Shown: positions 8,370 through 17,574, counted from the stretch's first letter. The stretch is DNA of 64,000 nucleotides from Rhodopirellula baltica SH 1 (GCF_000196115.1 NC_005027.1:7002001-7066000), one strand, 5' to 3'. Numbers and translations: made by a program. Notes: a model not told the origin generated them from the letters alone.

Positions 8370-8408
8370 TTCAAAGATGATCGTTTCCATGTTGATGAGC
8401 GAGAATTG

Positions 8409-9494
8409 ATGCGAAGTCGCCGCCACAATCGATCCGGTCAAGCACTCGTCGAGTTTGGGCTCGTCGCGTTGGTGCTGTACATGCTCGTCGGTGGCGCGAT
8501 CACGTTTGGAATCTGGATTTACGCAGCGGGACAGATTCAACAAGCGGCCAACGTGGGCGCACGTGAGCTTTCACAAACGCCGCTGCCATTTGATGAGACG
8601 TTTGAAAATGCACTTGAGCAAAAAATTGTCCGCCAGCGAGTCTATGACGATCGCTGGTTGGTGATCGATCTGGACGAACTGGAAGAAGAGGATCCTGACT
8701 ACAATTTTTTCCAAGACGTTGTGCCTCGTATGCCGCTGTTGAATCAGCAGCTAGCGGTTCTTTATTCGCTTGACGTATGTGATCACGACAACGACGAAGC
8801 CACTCCGCCAATTCGGTTGATGCGATATCCTGGTGCGTTGTTGAAACGCTCCGAAGGCGATCCCGATGAGTCGGGGATCGAGTATCCCGACTATGTCGCA
8901 GATGAATATGTCGTTCAGATCCCGCTCGTTGTCGAGAGAAAAGATGCCGCGGACGACGATGCCGAGCGGATTCGTTGGGTGTGTGTGGTCGAGGAAATCG
9001 ACACGGAAGAATTGCCCGGCGACGACTCCGGGGCGAACCCAGATCCATTCTCGTTGACCAATGAACCGGCGATTCCTGCTGATCCACTTGATCCAGAACC
9101 ACCCAGGGGCGTCGTGGCACTTCGTGTTCACTACCCTGCCCAGTCGACTTGGTTGAGCAGCTATCGGGATCGCGGTGCGTTTGAATTAAACGCTGGGGAC
9201 CCAAATGCAGCCAACGACGACGCGGTTGAATCGCTCAACCCAGAAGCAATGAAGGGCACGCTGCTCGATAGCAAACCGCTCGTGTTTGAGAATTCTCTTG
9301 GCGAGTCGGTCTACGCAGGAACTTACGGGGGTAAGTATGGGCTTGGCATTCATGGAGCGATGACCAGCCCCGAATTGACAGGCGATGCGATCGGAATTCG
9401 TCCGTACCGACGAGTGCTCGTGTCGCACGCCATTTTTCGCAGGGAAGTGTTTTTACCCTCCATCGAAGATTCCGAGGAAACGTTGACTCCATGA
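8409..9494 (+). CDS. tadE: TadE-like pseudopilin
   Basis: About 361 residues from ATG 8409; an in-frame TTG directly before it is less likely. The N-terminus is the TadE pattern: a basic leader MRSRRHNRSG, then QALVEFGLVALVLYMLVGGAITFGIW, with Glu at +5 after the predicted G/Q cleavage. The remaining 300 or so residues are Asp/Glu-rich, polar and extracytoplasmic (EELEEEDPDYNFF, DNDEATPP). That is much longer than typical TadE proteins (about 150-190), a size seen in planctomycete TadE-like proteins. It is probably a minor pseudopilin of the Flp pilus. A stable inverted repeat (9497-9552) follows. Confidence 0.85.
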   Translation: MRSRRHNRSGQALVEFGLVALVLYMLVGGAITFGIWIYAAGQIQQAANVGARELSQTPLPFDETFENALEQKIVRQRVYDDRWLVIDLDELEEEDPDYNFFQDVVPRMPLLNQQLAVLYSLDVCDHDNDEATPPIRLMRYPGALLKRSEGDPDESGIEYPDYVADEYVVQIPLVVERKDAADDDAERIRWVCVVEEIDTEELPGDDSGANPDPFSLTNEPAIPADPLDPEPPRGVVALRVHYPAQSTWLSSYRDRGAFELNAGDPNAANDDAVESLNPEAMKGTLLDSKPLVFENSLGESVYAGTYGGKYGLGIHGAMTSPELTGDAIGIRPYRRVLVSHAIFRREVFLPSIEDSEETLTP

Positions 9495-9496
9495 AT

Positions 9497-9552
9497 GTGG
9501 GATAGGCGTCCAGCCTGTCATTCGCGATTGACAGGCTGGAAGCCTATCCCAC
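9497..9552. repeat. Long hairpin repeat, GGGATAGG/CCTATCCC
   Basis: GTGGGATAGGCGTCCAGCCT starts the left arm at 9497, and AGGCTGGAAGCCTATCCCAC ends the right arm at 9552. The arms are 24 bases with one mismatch around an 8-base loop. It sits between tadE and cpaB with no U-run, so it is more likely a dispersed REP-like element or RNA-stability hairpin than a terminator. Confidence 0.88.
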
Positions 9553-9572
9553 TGTGAAGCCAACAGTCCATC

Positions 9573-11345
9573 ATGCGAAAACAAAAATCATCCTTCGGGG
9601 CAATCAAAATCCTGCTGGCGTTGCTGCTGGTCGTCATGGTTCTCGGCGGTGGCGTGATCGCTTCGTTGTGGGCATCTGGTGTCCCCATGGAACGACTCGC
9701 GTTTTGGAGTGTCGAAGAGACCCGGCCCGATTCCATTTCGTTGCCGATGAATTGGCAAACGATTCCGGCCTACAGCAAAGTTACTCGCAGCGACTTGGTC
9801 GATCCACGTACGGGCGGCATCCATGGGATTGAAATCCCACTGACGTCACTCGGCGGCATGAATGCAACGATCGTGGATGGCAATGGCGAGTTGATCGAAA
9901 AACGAATTCAACTGGCACAGCGAACCGACGATGCGATTGTGTTGCAGCTCAAGGATGGATCGGTCGTCACCAGTCGTCAGTTGGTGAAGGTCGGCGGTGC
10001 GTTCACGCAAGCGACCGACATCATCGGTCGAGTCGTCAAGAGCGATAAATCGTCGGGCTTCGCATTCGCGGAAGCCAACTTCTTCGAGCGTGGAACGCCG
10101 GCTGGTTTGGCCGGTGCGACTCCGCCGGGCATGCGAGCGATGACGTTGGAAGCCGCACAACTGGCGGGCGTGCATCGCATCAGCATGGGGGAACAGATCG
10201 ATCTGGTGGCCAACATCCCGCTGCAAAAACTCAGCCGCTTTGAGTTCTCGACCGGCAGCCAGTTGCCGGGTGCGGAGTTGATCGCTGATTCAGGGCGTTC
10301 GAATCGCGATCAAGACAAAGAGACAACGGCCAGGTTGGTCGCACGCCAAGCGGTTGTGCTGACACCGGTGATCAAACGCGTCAGCACCGAGACATCGGCT
10401 TCGCTTTCGCAGGGCAAGCGATTGTTGAGCGTGCCGGTCGAAGAAGTCGTGTTGGCCGTTGCCGCGGAAGACGTTTCCGCAGTGACGTCCGCGTTGGAGT
10501 TGGGAGCAACGGTCAACGTTTTGGTCCGCAGCGGACGACCGGACACGGATGAACCGTCGAACAACGTTCCCGAAGGCATGGTTGCCGTTCCGATCCCAGG
10601 TCAGACTTTGTTGGCCTATCAAACGATTCGGCCGACCAGTTTTGAAGATCCAGCGACGGCCTACGTGCGAACGATTCAAGTGCCCGCGGAGACGGCGAGC
10701 CAATCCAATTGGATCACCGATTTGTCGAAGCTGGTGGGACGCATCCCTCGTCACGATCTTCCCGCGACCGTGCCAATCCAAGAAGGTGACTTGATGCCCG
10801 TCGGTACGATGGCGGGGCTTTCCGGTGCAACGCCTCCTGGAAGGGTTTTGTTCTTTTTAGATACCGAGGGGCTCATCGGTGGTGATGCATTCGAGTTCGG
10901 TCAGCACCTGGATCTGGTAGCGAGCCGGACGGCCGATGAACCACGTGGCGGCAGTCGTGGTGGCTTTGCCAATGTGACGCTCACCGATGCTCAGCGGACC
11001 AGCGTGGAACCGATTGCGGACGACGTCATCGTCATGATGCCGACTCGATCACCAGGCAACCCAACGGCCGGGAAATCAAAGGACACCAAGGATTCTCCCT
11101 CGGCGAAGTTGATCGTTGCGGTCCGCCCCGAGCAAGTCGCTCATTTGGAATACGCCGTCGCGGTGGGATCGAACTTGAGGGCAACGGTCCGTTCAGGTCG
11201 AGTTGATTCAACGGATCTTGTCTCCGAACGGCAACCCGCCGGCCGAGTGGCCGCGATGCGATTCGATCCGCTCGCGGACACGAAGCAAACCGATATTTAT
11301 GTCGGTGGATCGTCGCAATCCCAATTGTTCCGGGGGCAGGAATGA
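9573..11345 (+). CDS. cpaB: Flp pilus assembly protein CpaB/RcpC-like, duplicated form
   Basis: A 590-residue protein with a basic N-terminus and one membrane anchor (IKILLALLLVVMVLGGGVIA, about residues 11-30) followed by periplasmic SAF-type domains. CpaB proteins are usually about 250-350 residues. Here two related segments can be aligned: GLAGATPPGMRAMTLEA...GEQIDLVAN near residue 190 and GLSGATPPGRVLFFLDT...GQHLDLVAS near residue 425. The protein therefore appears internally duplicated. CpaB is thought to stabilise the secretin in the periplasm. The ATG at 9573 starts 20 bases after a hairpin repeat. The stop overlaps the tadG start as ATGA. Confidence 0.85.
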   Translation: MRKQKSSFGAIKILLALLLVVMVLGGGVIASLWASGVPMERLAFWSVEETRPDSISLPMNWQTIPAYSKVTRSDLVDPRTGGIHGIEIPLTSLGGMNATIVDGNGELIEKRIQLAQRTDDAIVLQLKDGSVVTSRQLVKVGGAFTQATDIIGRVVKSDKSSGFAFAEANFFERGTPAGLAGATPPGMRAMTLEAAQLAGVHRISMGEQIDLVANIPLQKLSRFEFSTGSQLPGAELIADSGRSNRDQDKETTARLVARQAVVLTPVIKRVSTETSASLSQGKRLLSVPVEEVVLAVAAEDVSAVTSALELGATVNVLVRSGRPDTDEPSNNVPEGMVAVPIPGQTLLAYQTIRPTSFEDPATAYVRTIQVPAETASQSNWITDLSKLVGRIPRHDLPATVPIQEGDLMPVGTMAGLSGATPPGRVLFFLDTEGLIGGDAFEFGQHLDLVASRTADEPRGGSRGGFANVTLTDAQRTSVEPIADDVIVMMPTRSPGNPTAGKSKDTKDSPSAKLIVAVRPEQVAHLEYAVAVGSNLRATVRSGRVDSTDLVSERQPAGRVAAMRFDPLADTKQTDIYVGGSSQSQLFRGQE

Positions 11346-12841
11346 TGTGGGAAGGCGGTAAATGCATCCGAAGTTGTGGGGCGAATTGGTTGTCGTCGTG
11401 CGGGGGTGCGAGGGGTGGATGTCTTCGACCCCTCCGGGGTCGCGCGTTGTTTGGGGGCGCACGATCCGTGGGTGCGCTTCGCGACCCACGGCTACCGTCT
11501 TTGATCCCTTCGGGATCGTTGAGGTGGGAGCGCTGCGGAGCGGTTCATTGCTCGAGTTCAACCCACCGCGGAGCGGTGACAGAGGGTAGCCGGGGGGCGC
11601 GTAGCGCACCCCCGGGACGTCGACCAACTCGCGTGTTTGACCCTGGAGGGGTCAAAGAAACTCGGGGTGGAGCGGTGTTGATTTTGATCGTGATCTTGCT
11701 GTTTGCGTTGTTCGCGATTGCGGGGCTGCTGATCGATATCGGAATGGCTCGGCTCACTCAAGCTCACATGCAGTCGGTTTCGGATGCGGCTTCATTGGAA
11801 GGTGGGTGGCAATTGGCGATGGGGGCTAATCAAACGACGACGCGTATCGCCGTCGTCGACCGTGCCGCAGAGATGTCGGAGAGTTGGGGGCCGCATCGCA
11901 TCGAACTCGAAGATGGCTACAACCTCGGCGGAAGTGGCAAGCCTGAAAGTTCCCAAACGATCAATCGAGACACGCTCGGCGATCCGGTTCGTCCGATGCT
12001 GGATCCGAATGTCGACAACGATCTCGAAGGCGACATCGTGCTCGGTAAGTACTGTGATTGTCGTGAAAACACTGAATGTTGGAAGGAATTTCAGTTGAAC
12101 CCGTTGCCAGGCCAACCTGTTGGATACGGACGAGGCAAAATGTTTGAGCCAACCGATTTCGACGTTGCGAATTCGGTTTTGGTGCGTCTCCGTCGGACTG
12201 GCGAAGACGATCTCGCCGGAGGCACTTCGGCCGAGCGACTGACCTATCTTTGGAGTCGCGGCTCGCTACTCGACTTTGGGTTGAAAGGCTGCGGTATCGC
12301 AGTGCGTAGTGAGTCGATTGCAAGACTACAGCCTGTTGTCCACGTTGGCACGCATACAGATCGCGAACAAGGAATCATGACCGCTACGACCGCCGCAGTC
12401 CGCGTCGCAGATCTTGACTCCCCCACTTACCCGTTCAATTCACTGCTTTCCGTTGAGGAGCCGTTCGACATCGGAGCGATAGCGACGGAGTCTCCTCCTG
12501 TGATCGTACGCGATCCACTGATGACCGACTGGTTTCTGCCGATCGCAAAACAGATACCTGATTCGACGGGCCCTTGGTATGTCGTAGCGTTCACGACGAT
12601 TCGCTTCGATGGCATCAACAACGCCACGCCACTTTCCCTCGCGGAAATCAATCCGACGACCATCAATGCTTCGTCAAACTTACAGCTTGCTTGGGACACG
12701 TTGCGTGCACGATCTTTGGACGCGAGTCGTGAGATCGTTGAAACAAACCGTTCGCTGGCAACAACGCCACTGATTCGTAAACGTCTGTTGCACGCTCCCG
12801 TCCTTGTTCGCAGCCAACAAATTCACGGAGGCACGCCATGA
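11342..12841 (+). CDS. tadG: TadG-like pilus protein with repeat-encoded N-terminal extension
   Basis: A 499-residue ORF. The TadG hallmark (TRGGAVLILIVILLFALFAI, then GMARLTQAHMQSVSDAASLE) begins only at about residue 107, whereas TadG proteins normally start within about 10-30 residues of this helix. The preceding 105 or so residues are Arg/Gly/Cys-rich and are encoded largely by a palindromic repeat (11430-11650) whose relative lies at 16395-16640. The start at 11342 overlaps the cpaB stop as ATGA and follows a GGGGCAGGA run, so it is a plausible coupled start and the repeat is read in frame. A shorter product from GTG 11669 cannot be excluded. The C-terminal part is periplasmic. The stop overlaps cpaE as ATGA. 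Confidence 0.75.
   Translation: MMWEGGKCIRSCGANWLSSCGGARGGCLRPLRGRALFGGARSVGALRDPRLPSLIPSGSLRWERCGAVHCSSSTHRGAVTEGSRGARSAPPGRRPTRVFDPGGVKETRGGAVLILIVILLFALFAIAGLLIDIGMARLTQAHMQSVSDAASLEGGWQLAMGANQTTTRIAVVDRAAEMSESWGPHRIELEDGYNLGGSGKPESSQTINRDTLGDPVRPMLDPNVDNDLEGDIVLGKYCDCRENTECWKEFQLNPLPGQPVGYGRGKMFEPTDFDVANSVLVRLRRTGEDDLAGGTSAERLTYLWSRGSLLDFGLKGCGIAVRSESIARLQPVVHVGTHTDREQGIMTATTAAVRVADLDSPTYPFNSLLSVEEPFDIGAIATESPPVIVRDPLMTDWFLPIAKQIPDSTGPWYVVAFTTIRFDGINNATPLSLAEINPTTINASSNLQLAWDTLRARSLDASREIVETNRSLATTPLIRKRLLHAPVLVRSQQIHGGTP
11430..11650. repeat. Mosaic palindromic repeat inside tadG
   Basis: The unit is made of short palindromes: GACCCCTCCGGGGTC, CCGTGGGTGCGCTTCGCGACCCACGG, GATCCCTTCGGGATC, and CCGGGGG next to CGCGTAGCGCACCCCCGG-type text, ending in TGACCCTGGAGGGGTCA. 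The same modules in the same order occur at 16395-16640. This copy contains no stop in the tadG frame. Confidence 0.85.
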
Positions 12842-14046
12842 CCAAGTTCCTTGCTCTTGTTCAATCGGACTCGCTTGAGATTGAATTGGAAGCCGCCACC
12901 TCGGCTCTCGAAGGCGATCATGCAGTTGATTTCTGCGTCGATCCTTCGTCCGCAATCCACAATATGCGGCACGATGCACCGGACTTGTTGCTTGTCGAAT
13001 TGTCGGGTTCGCGTGAGTCGCTGGATGTCTGGCAACATGCAATCGAAGTGCATCAAATCACTTGCCCGATCATCGGCATTTTGGATGATGATGCTGACCC
13101 CAGCGATGGACTGCTGGTGGAAGCCGTTCGGATTGGGTTTCGTGATTTCCTGCGGCGTCCAGCCAGTGCTGGAGAGCTTGCCGGTGTGATCCGACGCGTC
13201 GCTCGATCTCGTCCCGAATCAGGACGTCGCGGAAGGTTGTTGGCGGTCGCCAGTACCAAGGGAGGCGTTGGGAAATCAACGATCGCGATCAACACCGCCG
13301 TTCACTGGGCGGCGTCGACGAATCAACGAGTGCTGTTGGTCGATGCTTCGTTGCAATTGGGAGTGGCGGCATCGTTGTTGGATCTGACACCGGAGATGAC
13401 GATCGCCGATGTGGCTGCGATGCGAGATCGATTGGATGCGACGATGTTGCGTGAAGTCACCACGCGGCATGAGTCTGGCTTGCACGTCTTGAGTGCACCT
13501 CCGACACCGGCGGACGCGTCGGAAGTGGACGACACGTGCATGTCAATCATTTTGGGAGTGGCCAAGTCGGCGTTCGATTTGGTGATCGTCGATTCGTTCC
13601 CTTTGTTGGATGCCACAACGCTCGCGATTTTTGATCGAGCGGAGCACGTTGCGGTGGTGACGGAGAACGTCGTGCCCACACTGACGGGCACCGCGGCGAT
13701 GCTGAAGACGCTGGACCAATTGGACGTTCGCCGAGATCGCCGCTCGTTGATCCTGAATCGGTTCCAAAGTTGTGCGGGCAGTTTGTCGGCGGCCGAAGTG
13801 GCGGAGCAACTCGGGGAACCAGTCACTGCGGTGATCAAGTATGACCGCCGTGTTTTGGAAGCCGCGAACCTGGGCCGACCGGTCGTCTCGACGCGTAGTT
13901 GGTGGGGTGTCGGCGGAGCGATGCGAAAGCTGGCGGATGAATTGCTACGTCGTGTTGGCACGGACACATCCGTCGTCACGCCAACGGTTGTCCAGCCAAG
14001 TTCAACTTCATCCAAGGAGGAGGCCTCGCCGATAGCGGCGGGGTGA
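12838..14046 (+). CDS. cpaE: CpaE/TadZ-like ParA-family ATPase
   Basis: A 402-residue protein with an atypical receiver-like N-terminal domain (about residues 1-120) and a C-terminal MinD/ParA ATPase domain with the deviant Walker A STKGGVGKSTIAINTAVHW (about residue 140). VLLVDASLQLGVAASLLD follows, and VIVDSFPLLDATTLAI fits the Walker B position. CpaE/TadZ localises the Tad machine at the pole or membrane. The N-terminal half has ELSGSRESL where a phospho-acceptor would be, so it is probably not phosphorylated, as in other TadZ proteins. Overlaps with tadG (ATGA) and cpaF (GTGA) show tight coupling. Confidence 0.9.
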   Translation: MTKFLALVQSDSLEIELEAATSALEGDHAVDFCVDPSSAIHNMRHDAPDLLLVELSGSRESLDVWQHAIEVHQITCPIIGILDDDADPSDGLLVEAVRIGFRDFLRRPASAGELAGVIRRVARSRPESGRRGRLLAVASTKGGVGKSTIAINTAVHWAASTNQRVLLVDASLQLGVAASLLDLTPEMTIADVAAMRDRLDATMLREVTTRHESGLHVLSAPPTPADASEVDDTCMSIILGVAKSAFDLVIVDSFPLLDATTLAIFDRAEHVAVVTENVVPTLTGTAAMLKTLDQLDVRRDRRSLILNRFQSCAGSLSAAEVAEQLGEPVTAVIKYDRRVLEAANLGRPVVSTRSWWGVGGAMRKLADELLRRVGTDTSVVTPTVVQPSSTSSKEEASPIAAG

Positions 14047-15452
14047 CTGCCATGGATGAATCCAATCTACGATCGCGACTGGGCAAGGTTGGCCGCCCGA
14101 CTCGGTTGACGACCAGCAAACCGCAACCAGAACGACTCACCGAAGACACGGCGAAGCAAGCCAGCGACCCGGCACGTCGCGGGCGAGCGGTGACGGTCAA
14201 GGGACGATTGCACGGTCAGTTGCTCGATGATCTCGACCGACGCGGTCTGTTGACCGCCAACAACGAACAGCTCAAAGAGGAAGTCGATGCGTTCGTAGCT
14301 GAGATTGCCGAGACCGAGCAGTTGCCGCTGAACGATTCGGAACGTTCACGTCTGGCGGACGACTTGTTGGAGGAAACGCTCGGGCTGGGGCCGCTGGCAC
14401 CGCTGATGGCCGATCCATCGGTCACCGACATTTTGGTCAACGGTCCGCATCATGTTTTTGTGGAACGCTACGGCAAACTTGAGTTGACCGAAGTTGAGTT
14501 TCGCGATGACGATCACCTGACGCGAATCATTCAGCGGATCGCGACTCGCGTGGGACGCCGAATCGATGAGTCGCAGCCGATGGTGGATGCACGGCTTCCC
14601 GATGGCAGCCGCGTCAACGCAACACTGCCTCCGGTGACCTTGGATGGACCAACGCTTTCGATTCGTCGCTTTGGCCGACGTCGGCTGCGAGCGGAAGAAT
14701 TGCAGCGACTGGGGATGTTCAATCCAACGATGGCGGAATTCTTTTCCGTCGCAGTGCGATCCCGACTGAACATCCTGATCAGTGGAGGAACGGGCAGCGG
14801 CAAGAGTACCTTTCTGGGTGCGATCTGCGAGAGCATTCCAGACGACGAACGCGTGGTAACGATCGAAGACGCGGCGGAATTGGTTTTGGATCAATTGCAT
14901 GTTGTCCGCATGGAAACGCGACCGGCGAACGTCGAAGGGCGAGGAGCGATCGCGGCCCGTGACTTGGTCGTCAACGCGTTGCGAATGCGACCCGATCGTA
15001 TCATCGTCGGCGAAGTTCGTGCCGGCGAGACGCTGGACATGCTGCAAGCGATGAACACGGGGCACGATGGTTCGTTGACAACGGTCCACGCGAACAGCCC
15101 GCGCGATGCGATCTCACGTTTGTCGACGATGGTGTTGATGAGCGGCATGGAGTTGCCGCCGACCGCAATTCGCGAGCAGATTGTTTCGGCGATTGACCTG
15201 ATCTTTCACGTTCGTCGCTACGAGGACGGGGTGCGACGTGTCGAATCGGTGGACGAATTGGTGGGGTTGGAAGGCAACACGCCGCAGCTACAACAGATCT
15301 TTCGGTTCAATGTTTCGGGCCGGAAAGGCAAACGTTTGCAAGGAACTCATGTTGCGACGGGCACGGTGCCTCGCTTGGTCGAGAAGTTGCACGCTCGCGC
15401 GATCGAGGTGCCGACGACTTGGTTTGAGACCGGGGGTGGTTCAGCGTCATGA
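14043..15452 (+). CDS. cpaF: CpaF/TadA secretion ATPase
   Basis: A 469-residue hexameric GspE/PilT-superfamily ATPase that drives Flp pilus assembly from the cytoplasmic face. Visible motifs: SVTDILVNGPHHVFVERYGK (CpaF N-terminal domain), Walker A ISGGTGSGKSTFLGAI (about residue 245), Asp box TIEDAAEL, Walker B MRPDRIIVGEVRAGE and His box GHDGSLTTVHANSPRDA. The annotated start is GTG at 14043, which overlaps the cpaE stop (GTGA). An ATG at 14052 is an alternative, and a strong AAGGAGGAGG lies about 20-30 bases before both. The first 75 residues are polar and variable, as in the family. Confidence 0.95.
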   Translation: MTAMDESNLRSRLGKVGRPTRLTTSKPQPERLTEDTAKQASDPARRGRAVTVKGRLHGQLLDDLDRRGLLTANNEQLKEEVDAFVAEIAETEQLPLNDSERSRLADDLLEETLGLGPLAPLMADPSVTDILVNGPHHVFVERYGKLELTEVEFRDDDHLTRIIQRIATRVGRRIDESQPMVDARLPDGSRVNATLPPVTLDGPTLSIRRFGRRRLRAEELQRLGMFNPTMAEFFSVAVRSRLNILISGGTGSGKSTFLGAICESIPDDERVVTIEDAAELVLDQLHVVRMETRPANVEGRGAIAARDLVVNALRMRPDRIIVGEVRAGETLDMLQAMNTGHDGSLTTVHANSPRDAISRLSTMVLMSGMELPPTAIREQIVSAIDLIFHVRRYEDGVRRVESVDELVGLEGNTPQLQQIFRFNVSGRKGKRLQGTHVATGTVPRLVEKLHARAIEVPTTWFETGGGSAS

Positions 15453-16342
15453 CGGTCCTCCTCATTCTGGCTGTCACCTCGTTCGTGCTCGCCGGTGCGA
15501 CGCTGACTCTGCGTCGTTCGTTGGCTGGTGCGACGGCAGGCAATCGGCTCGGTGACAGCATCGCTTTGCTTTCTCAAACAAGCGATCCGTTGCCGATCGA
15601 TGCGAGCTCGGCACGCGCGGACCGTCGACAAATCATTCAACCACTCTCGCATCCGCTTCGTTTTGTCCCCTTCGTCATTGGCGCGTTGGTTTCGTTGACG
15701 CTTGGCCTGTTGACCTCCATTCCGTTGTCGATCGTGGCGGCGATCGGAGTCGTCATCGCGTTGTTGTTGGCTCAGCTCGAATCGGGTTGGTACGCTTGGC
15801 GACTCAGTCGAATCGAACGTCAATTGATTGATCTGCTGGACATGATGATCCCGATGTTGCGCAGTGGGGCTGGAGCGTCGGCGGCGTTGGCGGCTGCATC
15901 GGAGGTGACGGCATCGCCTTTGCGAGATCAAATTCATTGGTGCGTGCGACGCATCCAATTGGGCGATTCAGGAAGCAGCGTCTTCCGTGAACTGGCCCGC
16001 CGGATGCCCATTGATGCGATGGAATTGTTTTCCACGACGATGAGCGTTCACTGGGAGACAGGTGGTTCGCTCGCTCCGGTGCTGGCTTCCGTCGCACGGG
16101 TCGCTCGAGACCGGCAGGAGGTGGCTCGTCGAATTCGCAGCAACATCGCACAAAGCCAATTTTCGACGATCGCGGTTTTGTTGCTGATCTACTTTGTTGC
16201 TTTGGTGTTGTGGCTGGATCGGCCGGAGTGGATGAAGGAGTTCGCCAGCAGTTCACTTGGATCGGCCGCCATCGCAGCGACGATCGTGCTGCAGGCCGTC
16301 GGAATTATTTGGATGAACGCGATCAGTCGGCCAAAGGCGTGA
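15449..16342 (+). CDS. tadB: TadB-like inner membrane pilus platform protein
   Basis: A 297-residue GspF/T2SSF-type membrane protein. An N-terminal membrane segment (LLILAVTSFVLAGATLTL), a hydrophobic pair (about residues 70-110) and a C-terminal pair (about 235-290) surround the cytoplasmic T2SSF domain. That domain contains LLDMMIPMLRSGAGASAALA and ELFSTTMSVHWETGGSLAPVL. It should form the platform with TadC that CpaF drives. The ATG overlaps the cpaF stop as ATGA. It is separated from tadC by a 311-base gap filled by a palindromic repeat, which breaks the otherwise overlapping operon. Confidence 0.9.
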   Translation: MTVLLILAVTSFVLAGATLTLRRSLAGATAGNRLGDSIALLSQTSDPLPIDASSARADRRQIIQPLSHPLRFVPFVIGALVSLTLGLLTSIPLSIVAAIGVVIALLLAQLESGWYAWRLSRIERQLIDLLDMMIPMLRSGAGASAALAAASEVTASPLRDQIHWCVRRIQLGDSGSSVFRELARRMPIDAMELFSTTMSVHWETGGSLAPVLASVARVARDRQEVARRIRSNIAQSQFSTIAVLLLIYFVALVLWLDRPEWMKEFASSSLGSAAIAATIVLQAVGIIWMNAISRPKA

Positions 16343-16653
16343 GCGATGAATGAAAATCTTCTCGCCCATCGAGGGGCCAATGTTCGATCGACCGTGATGC
16401 TGCGTTATCCGTGGGTGCGCTTCGCGACCAACGGCTACCATCCACGACCCCTCCGGGGTCGAAATCCGTTTTGGGGCGCGTTGACCGTGGGTTCGCTCCG
16501 CGACCCACGGCTACCGTCTTCGATCCCTTCGGGATCGGTGCAGCGGCATGACTGCGAAGCGGTGATAGAAGGTAGCCGGGGGTCGCGTAGCGCACCCTCG
16601 GTACACGAGCGTTCCGGTGAGCCCGACCCCAACGGGGGCGAAGAGGGACGATC
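16343..16653. repeat. tadB-tadC gap filled by mosaic palindromic repeat
   Basis: From about 16395 to 16640 the gap carries the same palindromic modules as 11430-11650: CCGTGGGT..ACCCACGG stems (once with a mismatch), GACCCCTCCGGGGTC, GATCCCTTCGGGATC and GGTAGCCGGGGGTCGCG. The CCGTGGGT module is present twice here. A ribosome site GAGGGAC precedes the tadC ATG. No gene is visible in the gap. Confidence 0.85.
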
Positions 16654-17574
16654 ATGAGCGTATCGTTGCGAGTCACGATCGTCGTTGCCCTTTGGTTGGG
16701 CATCATCCTCGTTTGCTATTCCGTTTGGCGAAGGTACCAACGGCGTGGTGAGGCGTTGGACCGTTTGCAACGGGACGTGACGCGGACGGAATCATCTGAA
16801 GTCGAGGAAAGCCAAATCAGTTGGCTTCGTCGTCGTATGATGCTGGCCGGATACAGCACACCAGCGGCGGGGACACTGTTGGTTGCCGCGACGATCCTGA
16901 TGTTGGTCAGCGGTATCTTCTGTGCGTTGTTGTTTCGCTGGTCCGGGTTGCAGCAAGTTTTTCTGGAAGGCATTGAATCCGTGCCGGGTGGGTTGTCCGG
17001 CATGCTCGCGCCCGTGGTCATTGTTTCGCCTTGGTTGATCGCCATCATCCTTGCTTCCTTGCCAATCCTGGTGGTGCGTGCATCACGTCGTGCCCGAGTG
17101 TTGCAGGTGTCGCGTGATCTGCCGCTTGCGATGGATCTCTGGGCGACGCTCTCCGAAGGAGGCCTCGGATTTGATGCGGCCTTGGATCGTTGGCAGCGGA
17201 CTCAACGTCCCGACCGAGTGCTGGCCAGCGCATGCCGCGGTTTTCAACGCGACTTGCTGGGTGGCATGCGACGGAGCGTTGCGTTTCGCAGATTGGCGGG
17301 CCGGTTGGACGTTCCACCGCTCACTCGATTCACCGCCGCGATGATCCAGTCCGAACAAATGGGAGCCAGCGTTTCGGAAACGTTGCGATTGCAAGCCGAA
17401 GATGTCCGAGCCGAGCGTCGTGAAAAGTCGATGGCGTTCGCACAATCACTTGCGACCAAACGAGTCATCCCGCTGGTGGTTTGTTTCTTGCCAGGCCTAT
17501 TCGTTTGGCCCCTCGGTCCATTCTTCACTCAGCTATTGCGAATCGTCGATTCGTTGACAGGCGGTGGAGGATGA
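16654..17574 (+). CDS. tadC: TadC-like inner membrane pilus platform protein
   Basis: A 306-residue T2SSF-domain protein, paralogous in fold to TadB. It has an N-terminal helix (VTIVVALWLGIILVCYSVW), central helices around residues 70-135, the cytoplasmic T2SSF domain (SRDLPLAMDLWATLSEGGLGFDAAL; LTRFTAAMIQSEQMGASVSETL) and a C-terminal membrane segment (VIPLVVCFLPGLFVWPLGPF). The order tadA-tadB-tadC is conserved in Tad loci. GAGGGAC sits about 4-10 bases before the ATG. The stop overlaps the next gene (DUF192) as ATGA. Confidence 0.9.
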   Translation: MSVSLRVTIVVALWLGIILVCYSVWRRYQRRGEALDRLQRDVTRTESSEVEESQISWLRRRMMLAGYSTPAAGTLLVAATILMLVSGIFCALLFRWSGLQQVFLEGIESVPGGLSGMLAPVVIVSPWLIAIILASLPILVVRASRRARVLQVSRDLPLAMDLWATLSEGGLGFDAALDRWQRTQRPDRVLASACRGFQRDLLGGMRRSVAFRRLAGRLDVPPLTRFTAAMIQSEQMGASVSETLRLQAEDVRAERREKSMAFAQSLATKRVIPLVVCFLPGLFVWPLGPFFTQLLRIVDSLTGGGG

